A program made the position numbers and the translations under genes. Below are positions 24,131 through 33,371 of a DNA stretch of 64,000 nucleotides, piece after piece (position 1 is the stretch's first letter; the number at the start of each line of letters is the position of its first letter). This DNA comes from Enhydrobacter sp. Lineage in GTDB: Bacteria; Pseudomonadota; Alphaproteobacteria; Reyranellales; Reyranellaceae. The notes under the pieces were generated by a model. The model did not search any database. It worked only from the letters and a program-made list of their open reading frames with translations, and was not told the origin of the DNA. The DNA lies in assembly GCA_025808875.1 (NCBI GenBank), contig CP075528.1:4772473-4836472 (forward strand). The letters are read 5' to 3'.

Positions 24131-26137
24131 GTGCCTTCACTGTATGCGTTAAGCGTCGCTCTCGGGGCACTCTCGGCCGCCGCGATTCTCGCGACGCTGG
24201 TGCGCGGCGCTGCCCTGGCGCTGGTTTATCCCGTGACGGCCCTCGCCGCGCTGCTGGTGGTTGCCGTCGATCTGCACGCCCTGCTGTCCGGCACCGAGGT
24301 TTCGGCCACCTTCGCGCTCGGCTTGCCGACCATCGGCCTGCATATGCGGCTCGATGCCTTGTCCGCGTTCTTCGGCATCGTCGTGAATGGCGGCGTCGTC
24401 GCTGCCGCCGTCTACGGCATGGGGCTCGACCGCGCCAAAGAGCTCAGCCATCGCGTGGAGCCGTTGTTCCCTGCTTTCGCGGCGGCCATGAATCTCGTCC
24501 TGTTGGCCGACGATGCGTACGGTTTCCTGTTCTCCTGGGAATTGATGTCGCTCGCCTCGTGGGCGTTGGTCGTGGCGCGCCACCTCGACCCGGAGGTCCG
24601 CAAGGCGGGTCACGTCTATCTGCTGATGGCGGCGGGCGGCACGATGGCGCTGCTGTTCGCTTTTGGCGGCCTCGCCGGGCCGGCGGGCGGTTATGCCTTC
24701 GACACCATGCGCGCGCTGTCACCCGAGCCGCTGGTGGGCGCGCTGGTGCTGGCGGCCGCACTGGTCGGCTGCGGCTCCAAGGGCGGGCTGTTCCCGCTGC
24801 ACGCTTGGCTGCCGCTCGCCCATCCGGCGGCGCCCAGCCACGTCTCGGCGCTGATGAGCGGCGTCATGACCAAGGTGGCGATCTACGGCTTCGTGCGCAT
24901 CGCCTTCGATCTGCTCGGCCCGCCGGCTTGGTGGTGGGCGCTGCCACCCATCGCGCTGGGGGCGGTGACGGCGGTCATCGGCCTGCTGTACGCCGTGCTC
25001 GATCGCGATCTCAAGCGCGTGCTGGCCTACTCGACCATCGAGAATGTCGGCCTCATCTTCGTCGCCCTCGGCCTGGCGCTGGCCTTCCGCGCCAACGGCT
25101 TCGCGCAGGCCGCCGCCGTGGCGATGACGGCGGCCCTGCTGCACGCGCTCAACCACTCCTGGTTCAAGTCGCTGCTCTTCCTCGGCGCCGGCGCGGTCCT
25201 GCACGCCACCGGGCGGCGCGACCTCGACGGGCTGGGCGGCCTGATCCGGCGCATGCCGCGCACCGCGCTGTTTTTCCTGGTGGGTGCGCTCTCGATCTCG
25301 GCGCTGCCGCCGCTCAACGGCTTCGTCTCCGAATGGCTGCTGTTCCAGTCGGTGCTGGCCGGGCCGAGCCTGCCCCAGGCGTCGCTGCGCTTCGCCGTCC
25401 CGGCGATCGGCGCCATGCTGGCGCTGGCGGCGGCGCTGGCCGCCGCCTGCTTCGTGCGCGTCTATGGCACGGCCTTCCTCGGCCGGCCGCGCAGCACCGA
25501 GGCCGCGCAGGCGCACGACGTGCCGCTCGTCCAGCAGATCGCCATGGGCGGACTGGCGCTGCTCTGCGTCCTCGGCGGCCTGCTGGGTGCGCCGCTGAGC
25601 GAGGGGATCGGCGCGCTGGTGCACGGCTACACCGGCGGCGCGCTGCCGGGCATGGGCGCCGGCCCGACGCCGCTGTCGCTGGTGGCGTTCGACGAGGCGC
25701 GCAGCGTCTACGACGCGCCGGTGATCGCCCTGTTCGTCGCCGTTGCCTCGATCACTGCACTGCTCATCGTCCGTCGCCTGTCGGAGCGCAGGACGCGCCG
25801 CGGGCCGGCCTGGGACTGCGGCTTTCCCGACCCCTCGCCGGGCACGCAGTACACGGCATCGAGCTTCGCCCAGCCGCTGCGCCGCGTCTACGGGACGGTG
25901 GCCTTCTCCGCCCGCGAGACGCTTGCCATGCCGCCACCTGGCGATCCGCGGCCGGCGCGGCTCGATGTCACGATTGTCGACCATGCCTGGCAGGTCCTCT
26001 ATGTCGCGCCGGGGCGCGCCCTGCTGCGGCTGGCGGAGCGGCTGAACGCGCTGCAGTTCCTCACCATCCGACGCTACCTCGTGCTGATGTTTTCGGCGCT
26101 GGTGATCCTGCTGTCGCTGATCGCGGTGACGGCATGA
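24131..26137 (+). CDS. hyfB: Hydrogenase-4 component B-like proton-translocating subunit
   Basis: The 668-residue protein has about 15 membrane helices and is a NuoL/MrpA-type antiporter-like subunit. Conserved charged sites are present: Glu in F-S-W-E-L-M-S-L-A-S-W, Lys in S-G-V-M-T-K-V-A-I-Y and H-S-W-F-K-S-L-L-F in the second half. A hydrophilic segment with G-P-A-W-D-C-G-F lies near the C-terminus, as in HyfB/HycC. The start is GTG at 24131. Its stop overlaps the hyfC start by four bases (ATGA). It is the first gene of the six-gene hyf-like operon and should form part of the proton or sodium channel. Confidence 0.93.
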   Translation: MPSLYALSVALGALSAAAILATLVRGAALALVYPVTALAALLVVAVDLHALLSGTEVSATFALGLPTIGLHMRLDALSAFFGIVVNGGVVAAAVYGMGLDRAKELSHRVEPLFPAFAAAMNLVLLADDAYGFLFSWELMSLASWALVVARHLDPEVRKAGHVYLLMAAGGTMALLFAFGGLAGPAGGYAFDTMRALSPEPLVGALVLAAALVGCGSKGGLFPLHAWLPLAHPAAPSHVSALMSGVMTKVAIYGFVRIAFDLLGPPAWWWALPPIALGAVTAVIGLLYAVLDRDLKRVLAYSTIENVGLIFVALGLALAFRANGFAQAAAVAMTAALLHALNHSWFKSLLFLGAGAVLHATGRRDLDGLGGLIRRMPRTALFFLVGALSISALPPLNGFVSEWLLFQSVLAGPSLPQASLRFAVPAIGAMLALAAALAAACFVRVYGTAFLGRPRSTEAAQAHDVPLVQQIAMGGLALLCVLGGLLGAPLSEGIGALVHGYTGGALPGMGAGPTPLSLVAFDEARSVYDAPVIALFVAVASITALLIVRRLSERRTRRGPAWDCGFPDPSPGTQYTASSFAQPLRRVYGTVAFSARETLAMPPPGDPRPARLDVTIVDHAWQVLYVAPGRALLRLAERLNALQFLTIRRYLVLMFSALVILLSLIAVTA

Positions 26138-27102
26138 CCGCCGATCCGATCGTCCAACTGCTGGCGCAGGGCGTGCAGATGTTGCTCGTGCTGCTGATCG
26201 CGCCGCTGGTGATCGGCGTGGTGCGGCGGGTCAAGGCGCGGCTGACGCGTCGCCAGGGTGCCCCGCTGCTGCAGGGTTATCGCGATCTCGCCAAGCTCCT
26301 GCGCAAGGAGTCGGTGCTGGCGGAGAACGCCTCCTGGTTGTTCCGCAGCGCGCCGGTTCTGGTTTTCGCCCTCACCTGGGTGGCGGCGGCGCTGGTGCCC
26401 ACCTTCGCCTCGGGCCTGATGTTCAACTGGGCGGCCGACGTGGTGGCGTTGGTTGCCCTGCTCGGCGCCGCCCGCGCGCTGCTGGCGCTCGCCGGCATGG
26501 ACGTCGGCACCAGCTTTGGCGGCATCGGTTCCTCGCGCGAGATGATGATCGCCACCTTGGCCGAGCCCGCCATGATGCTGATCGTGCTCGCGCTCGCCAT
26601 CGCCGCCGGCACGACGCGGTTGGCGGGCGTCGCCGACTTCTTCATCGCCGAGCCGCTGGCCGTGCGCGTGTCGCTGGCTCTCGCCCTGGTCGCCCTGGTC
26701 ATCGTCGCGCTCGCCGAAAACGCCCGCATCCCGGTCGACAACCCGGTGACCCATCTCGAGCTCACCATGGTCCACGAGGCCATGGTGCTCGAGTATTCCG
26801 GCCGGCATCTCGCCCTCATCGAGGCGGCGAGCATGATGAAGCTCACGCTCTACCTCTCGCTGCTGGTCTGTCTGTTCTTCCCCTTCGGCATGGCGCCGGC
26901 CTCCGCCTCGGTCGGCGGCTGGCTGATCGGCCTCGCGGCCTGGTCGGCGAAACTGCTGGCCGGCGCGGTGGTGCTCGGCGTGTGGGAGATCAGCATCGCC
27001 AAGATGCGGGTGTTCCGCCTGCCCGATTTCCTGGGTGTCGCCTTCGTGTTCGCCTTCATCGCCATCCTGCTGTCCTACCTCGCCCGCGGAGGCCTCGAGT
27101 GA
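26134..27102 (+). CDS. hyfC: Hydrogenase-4 component C-like subunit (NuoH-type)
   Basis: The 322-residue protein has about eight membrane helices and is the NuoH homologue that links the soluble arm to the proton channels. The signature loops are present: G-Y-R-D-L-A-K-L-L-R-K-E near residues 46-58 and the acidic E-N-A-R-I-P-V-D-N-P and H-L-E-L-T-M-V-H-E-A-M-V-L-E-Y segment. It overlaps hyfB by four bases and hyfE by four bases (GTGA), so translation is coupled through the cluster. Confidence 0.94.
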   Translation: MTADPIVQLLAQGVQMLLVLLIAPLVIGVVRRVKARLTRRQGAPLLQGYRDLAKLLRKESVLAENASWLFRSAPVLVFALTWVAAALVPTFASGLMFNWAADVVALVALLGAARALLALAGMDVGTSFGGIGSSREMMIATLAEPAMMLIVLALAIAAGTTRLAGVADFFIAEPLAVRVSLALALVALVIVALAENARIPVDNPVTHLELTMVHEAMVLEYSGRHLALIEAASMMKLTLYLSLLVCLFFPFGMAPASASVGGWLIGLAAWSAKLLAGAVVLGVWEISIAKMRVFRLPDFLGVAFVFAFIAILLSYLARGGLE

Positions 27103-27758
27103 GCCTCGCCCAGGGAGTCGCCCATCTGCTCGCCGGCATCATGCTGGTCACGAGTTTCGCGTTGCTCTACCAGCAGCGTGTCGCGGCGGTGCTCAACGCA
27201 TTCGCCGCCCAGTCGGTGACCCTGGCGCTCGCCGTCGCCTGGACCGCCTGGTCGGAGAGCCGGCCCGACCTCTACATCACCGCCGCCATTGCGTTCGGCC
27301 TGAAGGGCGTGGTGATCCCCCTGGCACTTCACCGCACGGTCGCGCGGCTCGGCATCCATCGCGAAGTCGAGAAGGTGGTGGGCGTGGGTATCGCGCTGCT
27401 GGTCGGATTGGCGCTCAGCGGCCTCGCCCAGGCGTTGATCGTCAAAGTCGCCCCCGGCCTGCCGGGGCTGGGCCGTGACCAGCTGGCGCTGGCGCTCGCC
27501 GTCGTCCTGCTCGGCTTCCTGATGATGATCGTGCGGCGCAACGCCGTGACGCAGGTCGTCGGTTTCATGTCGATGGAGAATGGTCTGATCCTCGCGGCCA
27601 CCGGCGCCCAGGGCATGCCGCTTGTCGTCGAGGTGAGCGTCGCCTTCTCGGTGCTGATCGCACTGTTCGTGTTTGCCGTGTTCGTGTTCAGGATCCGCGA
27701 GCGCTTCGACACGATCGACATCGAGGCGCTCGACCGCATGCGCGGGGACCGAAGATGA
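27099..27758 (+). CDS. hyfE: Hydrogenase-4 component E-like membrane subunit
   Basis: The 219-residue protein has seven or so helices and combines a HyfE-type N-terminal half with a C-terminal NuoK-like part, where F-M-S-M-E-N-G-L-I-L-A carries the conserved membrane glutamate. The start codon is GTG at 27099, overlapping the hyfC stop. The product completes the membrane arm together with HyfB, HyfC and HyfF. No HyfD homologue lies between C and E, unlike the E. coli hyf operon. Confidence 0.91.
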   Translation: MSLAQGVAHLLAGIMLVTSFALLYQQRVAAVLNAFAAQSVTLALAVAWTAWSESRPDLYITAAIAFGLKGVVIPLALHRTVARLGIHREVEKVVGVGIALLVGLALSGLAQALIVKVAPGLPGLGRDQLALALAVVLLGFLMMIVRRNAVTQVVGFMSMENGLILAATGAQGMPLVVEVSVAFSVLIALFVFAVFVFRIRERFDTIDIEALDRMRGDRR

Positions 27759-29191
27759 TCGAGGCCTATCAGGCCGTCGTCGTCATCCCCTATGGGGCGG
27801 CGCTCGTGCTGGTCGCCGTGCCGAGCTATCGCGTCGGCGCGCAGGCCAATGTCGTCGCCTCGCTCGCCACTTTCGCCGCCGGCCTGTGGCTGATGCTGGG
27901 CAGCCGCACTGTGGGCGACTATGCCATTGTCGACGAGTTCAACATCGTCTTCGTCGCCATCAATACGCTGGTCGGTTTCACGACGGCATTGTTCAGCGCC
28001 TCCTACATCGGTCACGAGATCGAGACCGGCCGGCTGTCGCCGCCTTTCCTGCGATTCTACCACGCCATGTTTCAGGCCATGATGGGCTCGATGAACCTGG
28101 CGCTGGTCGCCAACAACATCGGGCTGATGTGGGTCGGGCTCGAGCTCGCGACGCTGATCACCGTGGTGATGGTGGGCCTCTATCGCACACCGCAGGCGAT
28201 CGAGGCGGCCTGGAAGTACTTCATCCTGGCGAGCGTCGGCATTTCTCTCGCCTTCTTCGGCACCATCCTGATCTATCTCGCCGGGCAGCCCGTGCTGGGC
28301 GAGGGGGTGCCCGCCATGACTTGGAGCCTGCTGCACGACGCGGCCGCGGCCATGGATCCGGCCATCCTCGATCTCGCCTTCATCTTCCTGCTGATCGGCT
28401 ACGGCACCAAGGTGGGCCTCGCGCCGTTGCACGCCTGGCTGCCCGACGCTCATGCCGAGGGGCCGACGCCCATCTCGGCCGTGCTGTCGGGCCTGTTGCT
28501 GAACGTGGCGCTCTACGCGTTGCTGCGCTTCAAGATGCTGATCGCGGGCCAGCCCGCCGCGCTCGATCCCGGCCCCGTCATGATTGTCATGGGGCTGGTG
28601 TCGCTGATCTTCGCGGCCTTCATGCTCTACCAGCGTCGCGACATCAAACGCTTCTTCGCCTACTCGTCCATCGAGCACATGGGCCTGATGGTGTTCGCCT
28701 TCGGCATGGGCGGGCCGCTGGCCAACTTCGCGGGCCTGCTGCACATGGCCATGCACAGCCTGACCAAGTCGAGCATCTTCTTCGCCGTCGGCCACATCGC
28801 CCAGGCCAGGGGCAGCCAGCGCTTCGCCGACATCAGGGGGCTGAGCGTCACCCATCCCCGGCTGGCCGTCGGCTTCGCATTGGCGGTGCTGGCGATCGCC
28901 GGCCTGCCGCCGTTCGGCGTGTTCGCCAGCGAGTTCCTCATCCTGACGACGACCTTCGCGCGCGAGCCGTGGCTTGCCCTGCTTCCCGCCTTCGGCCTGC
29001 TGGTCGGCTTCGGTGCCCTTCTGCTGCGATTGCAGGACACGATCTTCGGCGAGCCGGTCGGGCCGGCACACCGTGTCGACGGCTCATCGGTGCCGATGGT
29101 GCTGCATCTGCTGCTGGTGCTGGGCGCCGGCATCTACCTGCCGCCGGTGCTGGTCGCCTGGTTCCAGCGCGCCGCGGAGCTGCTCGGATGA
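27755..29191 (+). CDS. hyfF: Hydrogenase-4 component F-like proton-translocating subunit
   Basis: The 478-residue protein is a second NuoL/M/N-type antiporter-like subunit with about 14 helices. Key residues are present: Glu in W-V-G-L-E-L-A-T, Lys in G-Y-G-T-K-V-G-L-A-P-L-H-A-W-L, and H-S-L-T-K-S-S-I-F-F in the second half. It overlaps hyfE and hyfG by four bases each. With HyfB it gives the complex two antiporter-like subunits. Confidence 0.93.
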   Translation: MIEAYQAVVVIPYGAALVLVAVPSYRVGAQANVVASLATFAAGLWLMLGSRTVGDYAIVDEFNIVFVAINTLVGFTTALFSASYIGHEIETGRLSPPFLRFYHAMFQAMMGSMNLALVANNIGLMWVGLELATLITVVMVGLYRTPQAIEAAWKYFILASVGISLAFFGTILIYLAGQPVLGEGVPAMTWSLLHDAAAAMDPAILDLAFIFLLIGYGTKVGLAPLHAWLPDAHAEGPTPISAVLSGLLLNVALYALLRFKMLIAGQPAALDPGPVMIVMGLVSLIFAAFMLYQRRDIKRFFAYSSIEHMGLMVFAFGMGGPLANFAGLLHMAMHSLTKSSIFFAVGHIAQARGSQRFADIRGLSVTHPRLAVGFALAVLAIAGLPPFGVFASEFLILTTTFAREPWLALLPAFGLLVGFGALLLRLQDTIFGEPVGPAHRVDGSSVPMVLHLLLVLGAGIYLPPVLVAWFQRAAELLG

Positions 29192-30672
29192 CCGCACCGC
29201 TGCTGCTTTCCGTTTGGCTCGGCGGCCGGTCAGCCGGTCCCGACGGCTACGTCCGCGCCGCCGTCGATGCCGCCGCGTGGGAGGGCCTCGCCGCGGGATG
29301 CGCCGCCGGCTCGCACGATCTGTCGGCGTTGTGGGCCGATGGCGACCGCATGTGCATGGCATTGAACGATGCCGACCGCGGGCTGCGAGCGATCGCGGCG
29401 CTCGCCACGGAACAGGGCGCCTACCCCTCGGTCGGGCGACATCACGCGCCGGCGGTGCGGCTCGAGCGGGCCATGCGCGATCTCTACGGCACGCGCCCGC
29501 TCGGCCTTGCCGACATGCGACCGTGGCTCGATCACGGACGTTGGCCGGGCCGCGGCGACCGGCCCGCCTACGCCTTCCTGCCGGCCGAGGGCGAGGGGCT
29601 GCACCAGATCCCGGTCGGTCCGGTCCATGCCGGCATCATCGAGCCGGGACACTTCCGCTTCACCGCCAACGGCGAGACGGTGGTGCGGCTGGAGGAACGT
29701 CTGGGCTACGTTCACAAGGGCGTGGAGAGCCTGATGGCGGGCGCGCCGGTCGAGACGGCCGCCCGCATCGTCGGACGCATCTCGGGCGACAGCACCGTCG
29801 CCTATGCGTGGGCCTTCGCGCGCGCCGTGGAGATGGCCCTGGGTTGGAGCGTGCCACCGCGCGCCATCCTGTTGCGGGGTGTGATGGCCGAGCTCGAACG
29901 CATGGCCCATCACATCGGCGACGTCGGTGCCATCTGCAACGATGCCAGCGTGCTTGCCATCCATGCCCAGTGCGCCGTCCAGCGCGAGGACGTTCTGGCG
30001 ACCTCTGCCGCGTGCTTCGGCCATCGCCTGATGATGGACCGCGTCGTGCCGGGCGGCGTTGCCGCCGACCTGTCGGCCGAAGGCATCGGACAGGTGCGTG
30101 GCCTGCTGCGGCGCCTGGCGGAGACGCGTGCCGAAATCCTGCGGGTTTACGAGTCGATGCCATCGTTGCAGGACCGCACGGTGACAACCGGCATCGTTTC
30201 CGCGGAGCTGGTGCGGCAGTATGCGGCGGGCGGCTTCGTCGGCCGCGCGTCGGGCCGTGCCTTCGACGTGCGTGGGAGCTTCGCCTATGCGCCCTACGAC
30301 GACGTCGCTCTCGCCATACGCACCCGCACGGCCGGCGATGTGGACGCCCGTCTGCTGGTACGGCTGGACGAGATCGAGGACAGCGTCGCCATCGTGGAGC
30401 GGCTGCTGAGCCGCCTGGCGCCGGGTCCGGTGCGGGGCGAACGCCCGCCCGTGGCGGAGGGCGAGGGCGCCGCGCTGGTCGAGGCATTCCGCGGCGACGT
30501 GTTCGTCGCGGTCCGCCTCGGCGTCGACGGGCGGGTGGCCCATGCCCACGCCCGCGACGCGAGCTGGTTCCAGTGGCCGCTGCTCGAGGCCGCCGTCGAG
30601 GGCAACATCGTCGCGGACTTCCCACTCTGCAACAAGTCGTTCAACTGTTCCTACTCGGGGCACGACCTGTGA
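29188..30672 (+). CDS. hyfG: Hydrogenase-4 large-subunit-like protein without NiFe-binding cysteines
   Basis: The 494-residue protein joins a NuoC-like N-terminal part (about 1-110) to a NuoD/HycE-like large subunit with R-L-G-Y-V-H-K-G-V-E near 171-180. In true group 4 hydrogenases an R-x-C-G-x-C motif and a C-terminal D-P-C-x-x-C motif hold the NiFe site. Here they read R197-I-S-G-D-S202 and N486-C-S-Y-S-G491, so the four cysteine positions are Ser199, Ser202, Ser488 and Gly491. It cannot bind the NiFe centre as known and is probably not a hydrogenase. No C-terminal protease-processed tail is present either. It fits the Ehr (energy-converting-hydrogenase-related) class. Confidence 0.88.
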   Translation: MTAPLLLSVWLGGRSAGPDGYVRAAVDAAAWEGLAAGCAAGSHDLSALWADGDRMCMALNDADRGLRAIAALATEQGAYPSVGRHHAPAVRLERAMRDLYGTRPLGLADMRPWLDHGRWPGRGDRPAYAFLPAEGEGLHQIPVGPVHAGIIEPGHFRFTANGETVVRLEERLGYVHKGVESLMAGAPVETAARIVGRISGDSTVAYAWAFARAVEMALGWSVPPRAILLRGVMAELERMAHHIGDVGAICNDASVLAIHAQCAVQREDVLATSAACFGHRLMMDRVVPGGVAADLSAEGIGQVRGLLRRLAETRAEILRVYESMPSLQDRTVTTGIVSAELVRQYAAGGFVGRASGRAFDVRGSFAYAPYDDVALAIRTRTAGDVDARLLVRLDEIEDSVAIVERLLSRLAPGPVRGERPPVAEGEGAALVEAFRGDVFVAVRLGVDGRVAHAHARDASWFQWPLLEAAVEGNIVADFPLCNKSFNCSYSGHDL

Positions 30673-31193
30673 GGACTTTCCTGCGCGATGCGCTTCTCAA
30701 GGGCAAGGCGACCGTCGCGGCGCCGGCGCCCGATGGCGTGGCCCTGGAGGAGGTGGCGCGCGCGCTGGCCGAGCGGGCGCGGCGGCGGCTCGGCCGGTCG
30801 CTGTCGATCCGCGAGGTCGATGCCGGCTCGTGCAATGGCTGCGAGCTCGAGATCCATGCGCTCAACAATCCGGTCTACGACGTGGAGCGCTTCGGCCTGA
30901 AGTTCGTCGCCTCGCCGCGGCACGCCGACGTGTTGATGGTGACCGGCCCGGTGACCTGGAACATGCGCGAGGCTCTGCTGCGAACTTACGACGCCACGCC
31001 GGCGCCCAAGTGGGTCGTCGCGGTCGGCGATTGCGCGGTCGACTGCGGCGTGTTCGCCGGCTCCCCCGCCATCGTCGGTCGGCTCGCCGATATCCTGCCC
31101 GTCGACCTGCACGTTGGTGGCTGTCCGCCGCCACCCATCGAGATGGTGAAGGGCCTGTTGGCGCTGATGGAAGCGCCTGTTTTGCCTCGATAG
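30669..31193 (+). CDS. hyfI: Hydrogenase-4 small-subunit-like [4Fe-4S] protein (NuoB type)
   Basis: The 174-residue protein is the NuoB/HycG-like subunit. The four expected cluster ligands are in place: Cys55 and Cys58 (S-C-N-G-C-E-L-E), Cys122 (V-G-D-C-A) and Cys152 (G-G-C-P-P-P-P). The start is GTG at 30669, overlapping the hyfG stop by four bases. Because the iron-sulfur centre is kept while the partner HyfG has lost its metal site, electron transfer rather than hydrogen chemistry seems preserved. No HyfA/HyfH-type ferredoxin gene follows; the operon ends here. Confidence 0.92.
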   Translation: MRTFLRDALLKGKATVAAPAPDGVALEEVARALAERARRRLGRSLSIREVDAGSCNGCELEIHALNNPVYDVERFGLKFVASPRHADVLMVTGPVTWNMREALLRTYDATPAPKWVVAVGDCAVDCGVFAGSPAIVGRLADILPVDLHVGGCPPPPIEMVKGLLALMEAPVLPR

Positions 31194-31403
31194 GGTTTCC
31201 CGGCGGGTTCCGGATCGCCACCGGGTGGGACCTCGGTGCGGCACGCCCCTGTGGGTGAGTGGACGGCGAGGACTGCGCGGAGTCGAGGACGAATCGTCTT
31301 GGATGCCGATACTACCGGCATCGGACCAGTCCTCAGCGGGTGGACGCGGCGAGGACGCCGCGAGCGCCGAAGGCCGAGGGGGTCGGCTCCAGCCGGCAAG
31401 ACT

Positions 31404-32372
31404 CTAGGCGGTGCGTCCGTGTTGGCTCGTGAGATAGGCGACCTTGCGCGCCCGCATGACCTCGCCCAGGGGCCTGTGGGCGGCCAGTCCGCCCCACGGA
31501 TCGAAGGCCGCCGCCTCGGCCTCGGCCGAAACCTCGGCGACGTCCTGACGCGGCAAGGTGAGGCGGGCCACGGTGACGACCGGCGCCTGATCGTCCGGCC
31601 AGGGCCTGGTCGAGTCCTCGATCGGTGTCGTCGCCTCGTCGACGAAGAACTGCAGCTCGAGTTCCCACGTGAGCGCCCCGGTCGCCAGGCGTTCGCGCAT
31701 GTCGAGCGCGAGATCCTTCGAGCGCAGGCGCAGCAGCGGATTGCCGATCGGTCGCAGCCGGACGCGGACGGCGTAGGGTCCGCAGGCGTGCGGGACAACT
31801 GTGTCGAAACGTTCGGTCGCGAAGCCGCTGAATTTGCGGCCGAGCATGGACAGCAAGAGCTTCACCCGCGCGAATCCCCCGCCAATGCCATGGGCCTTGA
31901 AGAGGTGCAGGATTCCGGCGGTCTGACCGCGGGTCATGGCCTCGAGGAAGTCGATGAACTCCCGGCTGTTGGCCGACGGCCCGCGATCCTGGTTGATCAT
32001 CAGGAAATCCTGATGCTCGGTCGCGCCGCCCAGCGCCGCTTCACCCGCGACGTCGAACACCTTGAGCGCGAATCCCCTGATGTCGGGACGGCGGTTGGCC
32101 TGCACGTCGGGCGCGCCGTTGCTGAGGCGGACCAGCGCGCGATGCGCGCCCGGCGCCGCGAACAGGCCGTGCCGTGCGTGCGCGGGCAGGTCGGACAGCA
32201 CCTCGAGCGTGCCCCGCGCGGCCAGGAGCTGCTTGCGGTGCAGCGTACGGCCCTTTCCGAAACGGGCCGATCGGCTGCGCTGCAGTTCGGCGACCACCAT
32301 CGCCACGCGTTGCAGGTGTGTTGCTTCATCCGGCGCGATCTGCTCGCGCCAAGCGGTGCTCGGTTCCCTCAT
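31404..32372 (-). CDS. Catalase-related heme protein
   Basis: The 322-residue protein is a short catalase-fold member. It shows R-T-L-H-R-K-Q with a candidate distal His, then V-R-L-S-N-G-A-P-D, D-I-R-G-F-A-L-K-V-F-D-V and Q-D-F-L-M-I-N in the order of catalase-related proteins. It is much shorter than monofunctional catalases (about 480 or more) and resembles small catalase-related peroxidases whose activity is often weak or unknown. AAGGGGAG before the start at 32372 supports that start. The XRE regulator gene lies 47 bases upstream on the same strand, so the two are probably one transcript. Confidence 0.75.
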   Translation of the reverse strand: MREPSTAWREQIAPDEATHLQRVAMVVAELQRSRSARFGKGRTLHRKQLLAARGTLEVLSDLPAHARHGLFAAPGAHRALVRLSNGAPDVQANRRPDIRGFALKVFDVAGEAALGGATEHQDFLMINQDRGPSANSREFIDFLEAMTRGQTAGILHLFKAHGIGGGFARVKLLLSMLGRKFSGFATERFDTVVPHACGPYAVRVRLRPIGNPLLRLRSKDLALDMRERLATGALTWELELQFFVDEATTPIEDSTRPWPDDQAPVVTVARLTLPRQDVAEVSAEAEAAAFDPWGGLAAHRPLGEVMRARKVAYLTSQHGRTA

Positions 32373-32419
32373 GTGCTCCCCTTGGCGAGAATACGGCGCC
32401 TGAGGGACCTTGGACCAGC

Positions 32420-33262
32420 TCAACCCTTGGCGGCGAGGCTCTTGAACAGGGCGTCGCTGCGATCGTCGGCGGGAAAAAAGCACTCGATGCGCACTTCCTG
32501 CAGGGTGACGTCCTGGGGTGTGCCCAGGGTGGCGATGGTGGTGAACACCGAAAGCGTCTTGCCGCCCACGATGTAGTCCATGGTCAGCACCGGCGGCGGC
32601 CGGTCGTCGAAGCGCAGCTTCCGGAACGAACCCGGCACGTCCGGATAGGCCATGATCTCCTCGATGAAGGCCAGTGCCTTGGGCTCGCCGCCGTCGGCGA
32701 GGATCTCGGCATAGGTCGTCGACACGAGGTAGCGCGCGACCTCCTCCCAGTTGGCGATCTTGGCACGCAACGCGGTGGGATCGAGCAGCCAGCGCAGCAG
32801 GTTCGGGCCCTTGCCGGGTGGCGGTGCCGGCGGCGGTCCCTCGAACAGGAATACGGTGAAGGCGCTGGCAGCTTCGTTGGCCTGCAGCAGGTTCCACAGG
32901 CGGTCGACGACGACGGCGGGATAGGGCTCCTGCTGCTTCAGCAGGCGCTCGATGGCATGCCGGACCGGCGTGAGTTCCGGCGCCGCCAGGTTGGATTCGC
33001 GATAGACCGGGGCGAAGCCCGCGGCCAGCAGCATGGCGTTGCGCTGGCGCAGCGGTACGTCGAGGGCGGTGGTGAGCTGTACCACCATCTCGCGGCTCGG
33101 CCGCGCCCGGCCCGATTCGAGGAAGCTGACGTGACGTTGCGACACGCCCGACTGCAGCGCGAGCGCGAGCTGGCTGGCGCCCCGGCGGCGGCGCCAGGTG
33201 CGCAACATCGGGCCGAACAGGTCGGGCGGCGAAGAGGGGGCGGCGGAAGATGCGTTCGACAT
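32420..33262 (-). CDS. XRE-family regulator with MmyB-like ligand-binding domain
   Basis: The 280-residue protein has an N-terminal helix-turn-helix of XRE type (about 19-75; S-Q-L-A-L-A-L-Q-S-G-V-S-Q-R-H-V-S-F-L-E-S-G), then a C-terminal domain of the MmyB type with V-V-V-D-R-L-W-N-L-L-Q-A-N and a T-I-A-T-L-G-T-P-Q-D-V-T-L-Q-E stretch. Regulators of this group often control an adjacent oxidoreductase. Here the catalase-like gene follows on the same strand, making it the first candidate target, and a membrane protein gene is divergent. Confidence 0.88.
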   Translation of the reverse strand: MSNASSAAPSSPPDLFGPMLRTWRRRRGASQLALALQSGVSQRHVSFLESGRARPSREMVVQLTTALDVPLRQRNAMLLAAGFAPVYRESNLAAPELTPVRHAIERLLKQQEPYPAVVVDRLWNLLQANEAASAFTVFLFEGPPPAPPPGKGPNLLRWLLDPTALRAKIANWEEVARYLVSTTYAEILADGGEPKALAFIEEIMAYPDVPGSFRKLRFDDRPPPVLTMDYIVGGKTLSVFTTIATLGTPQDVTLQEVRIECFFPADDRSDALFKSLAAKG

Positions 33263-33371
33263 GCCGCGGAAGGTAGCACCGTGCCGCCGTCCGACCGATT
33301 ACCTCTCGCGTAATTGCTGCCGGCTCGGGCCCGGGCGATTTCTGGCACGTCCGATAACCAAGGAGGACGCC

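Noticed and set aside
31194..31403. Small frames and a 7-bp inverted repeat in the hyfI-catalase gap
   Set aside because: The convergent gap is only about 210 bases; no frame has a ribosome binding site or a recognisable product, and the repeat lacks a T tract.
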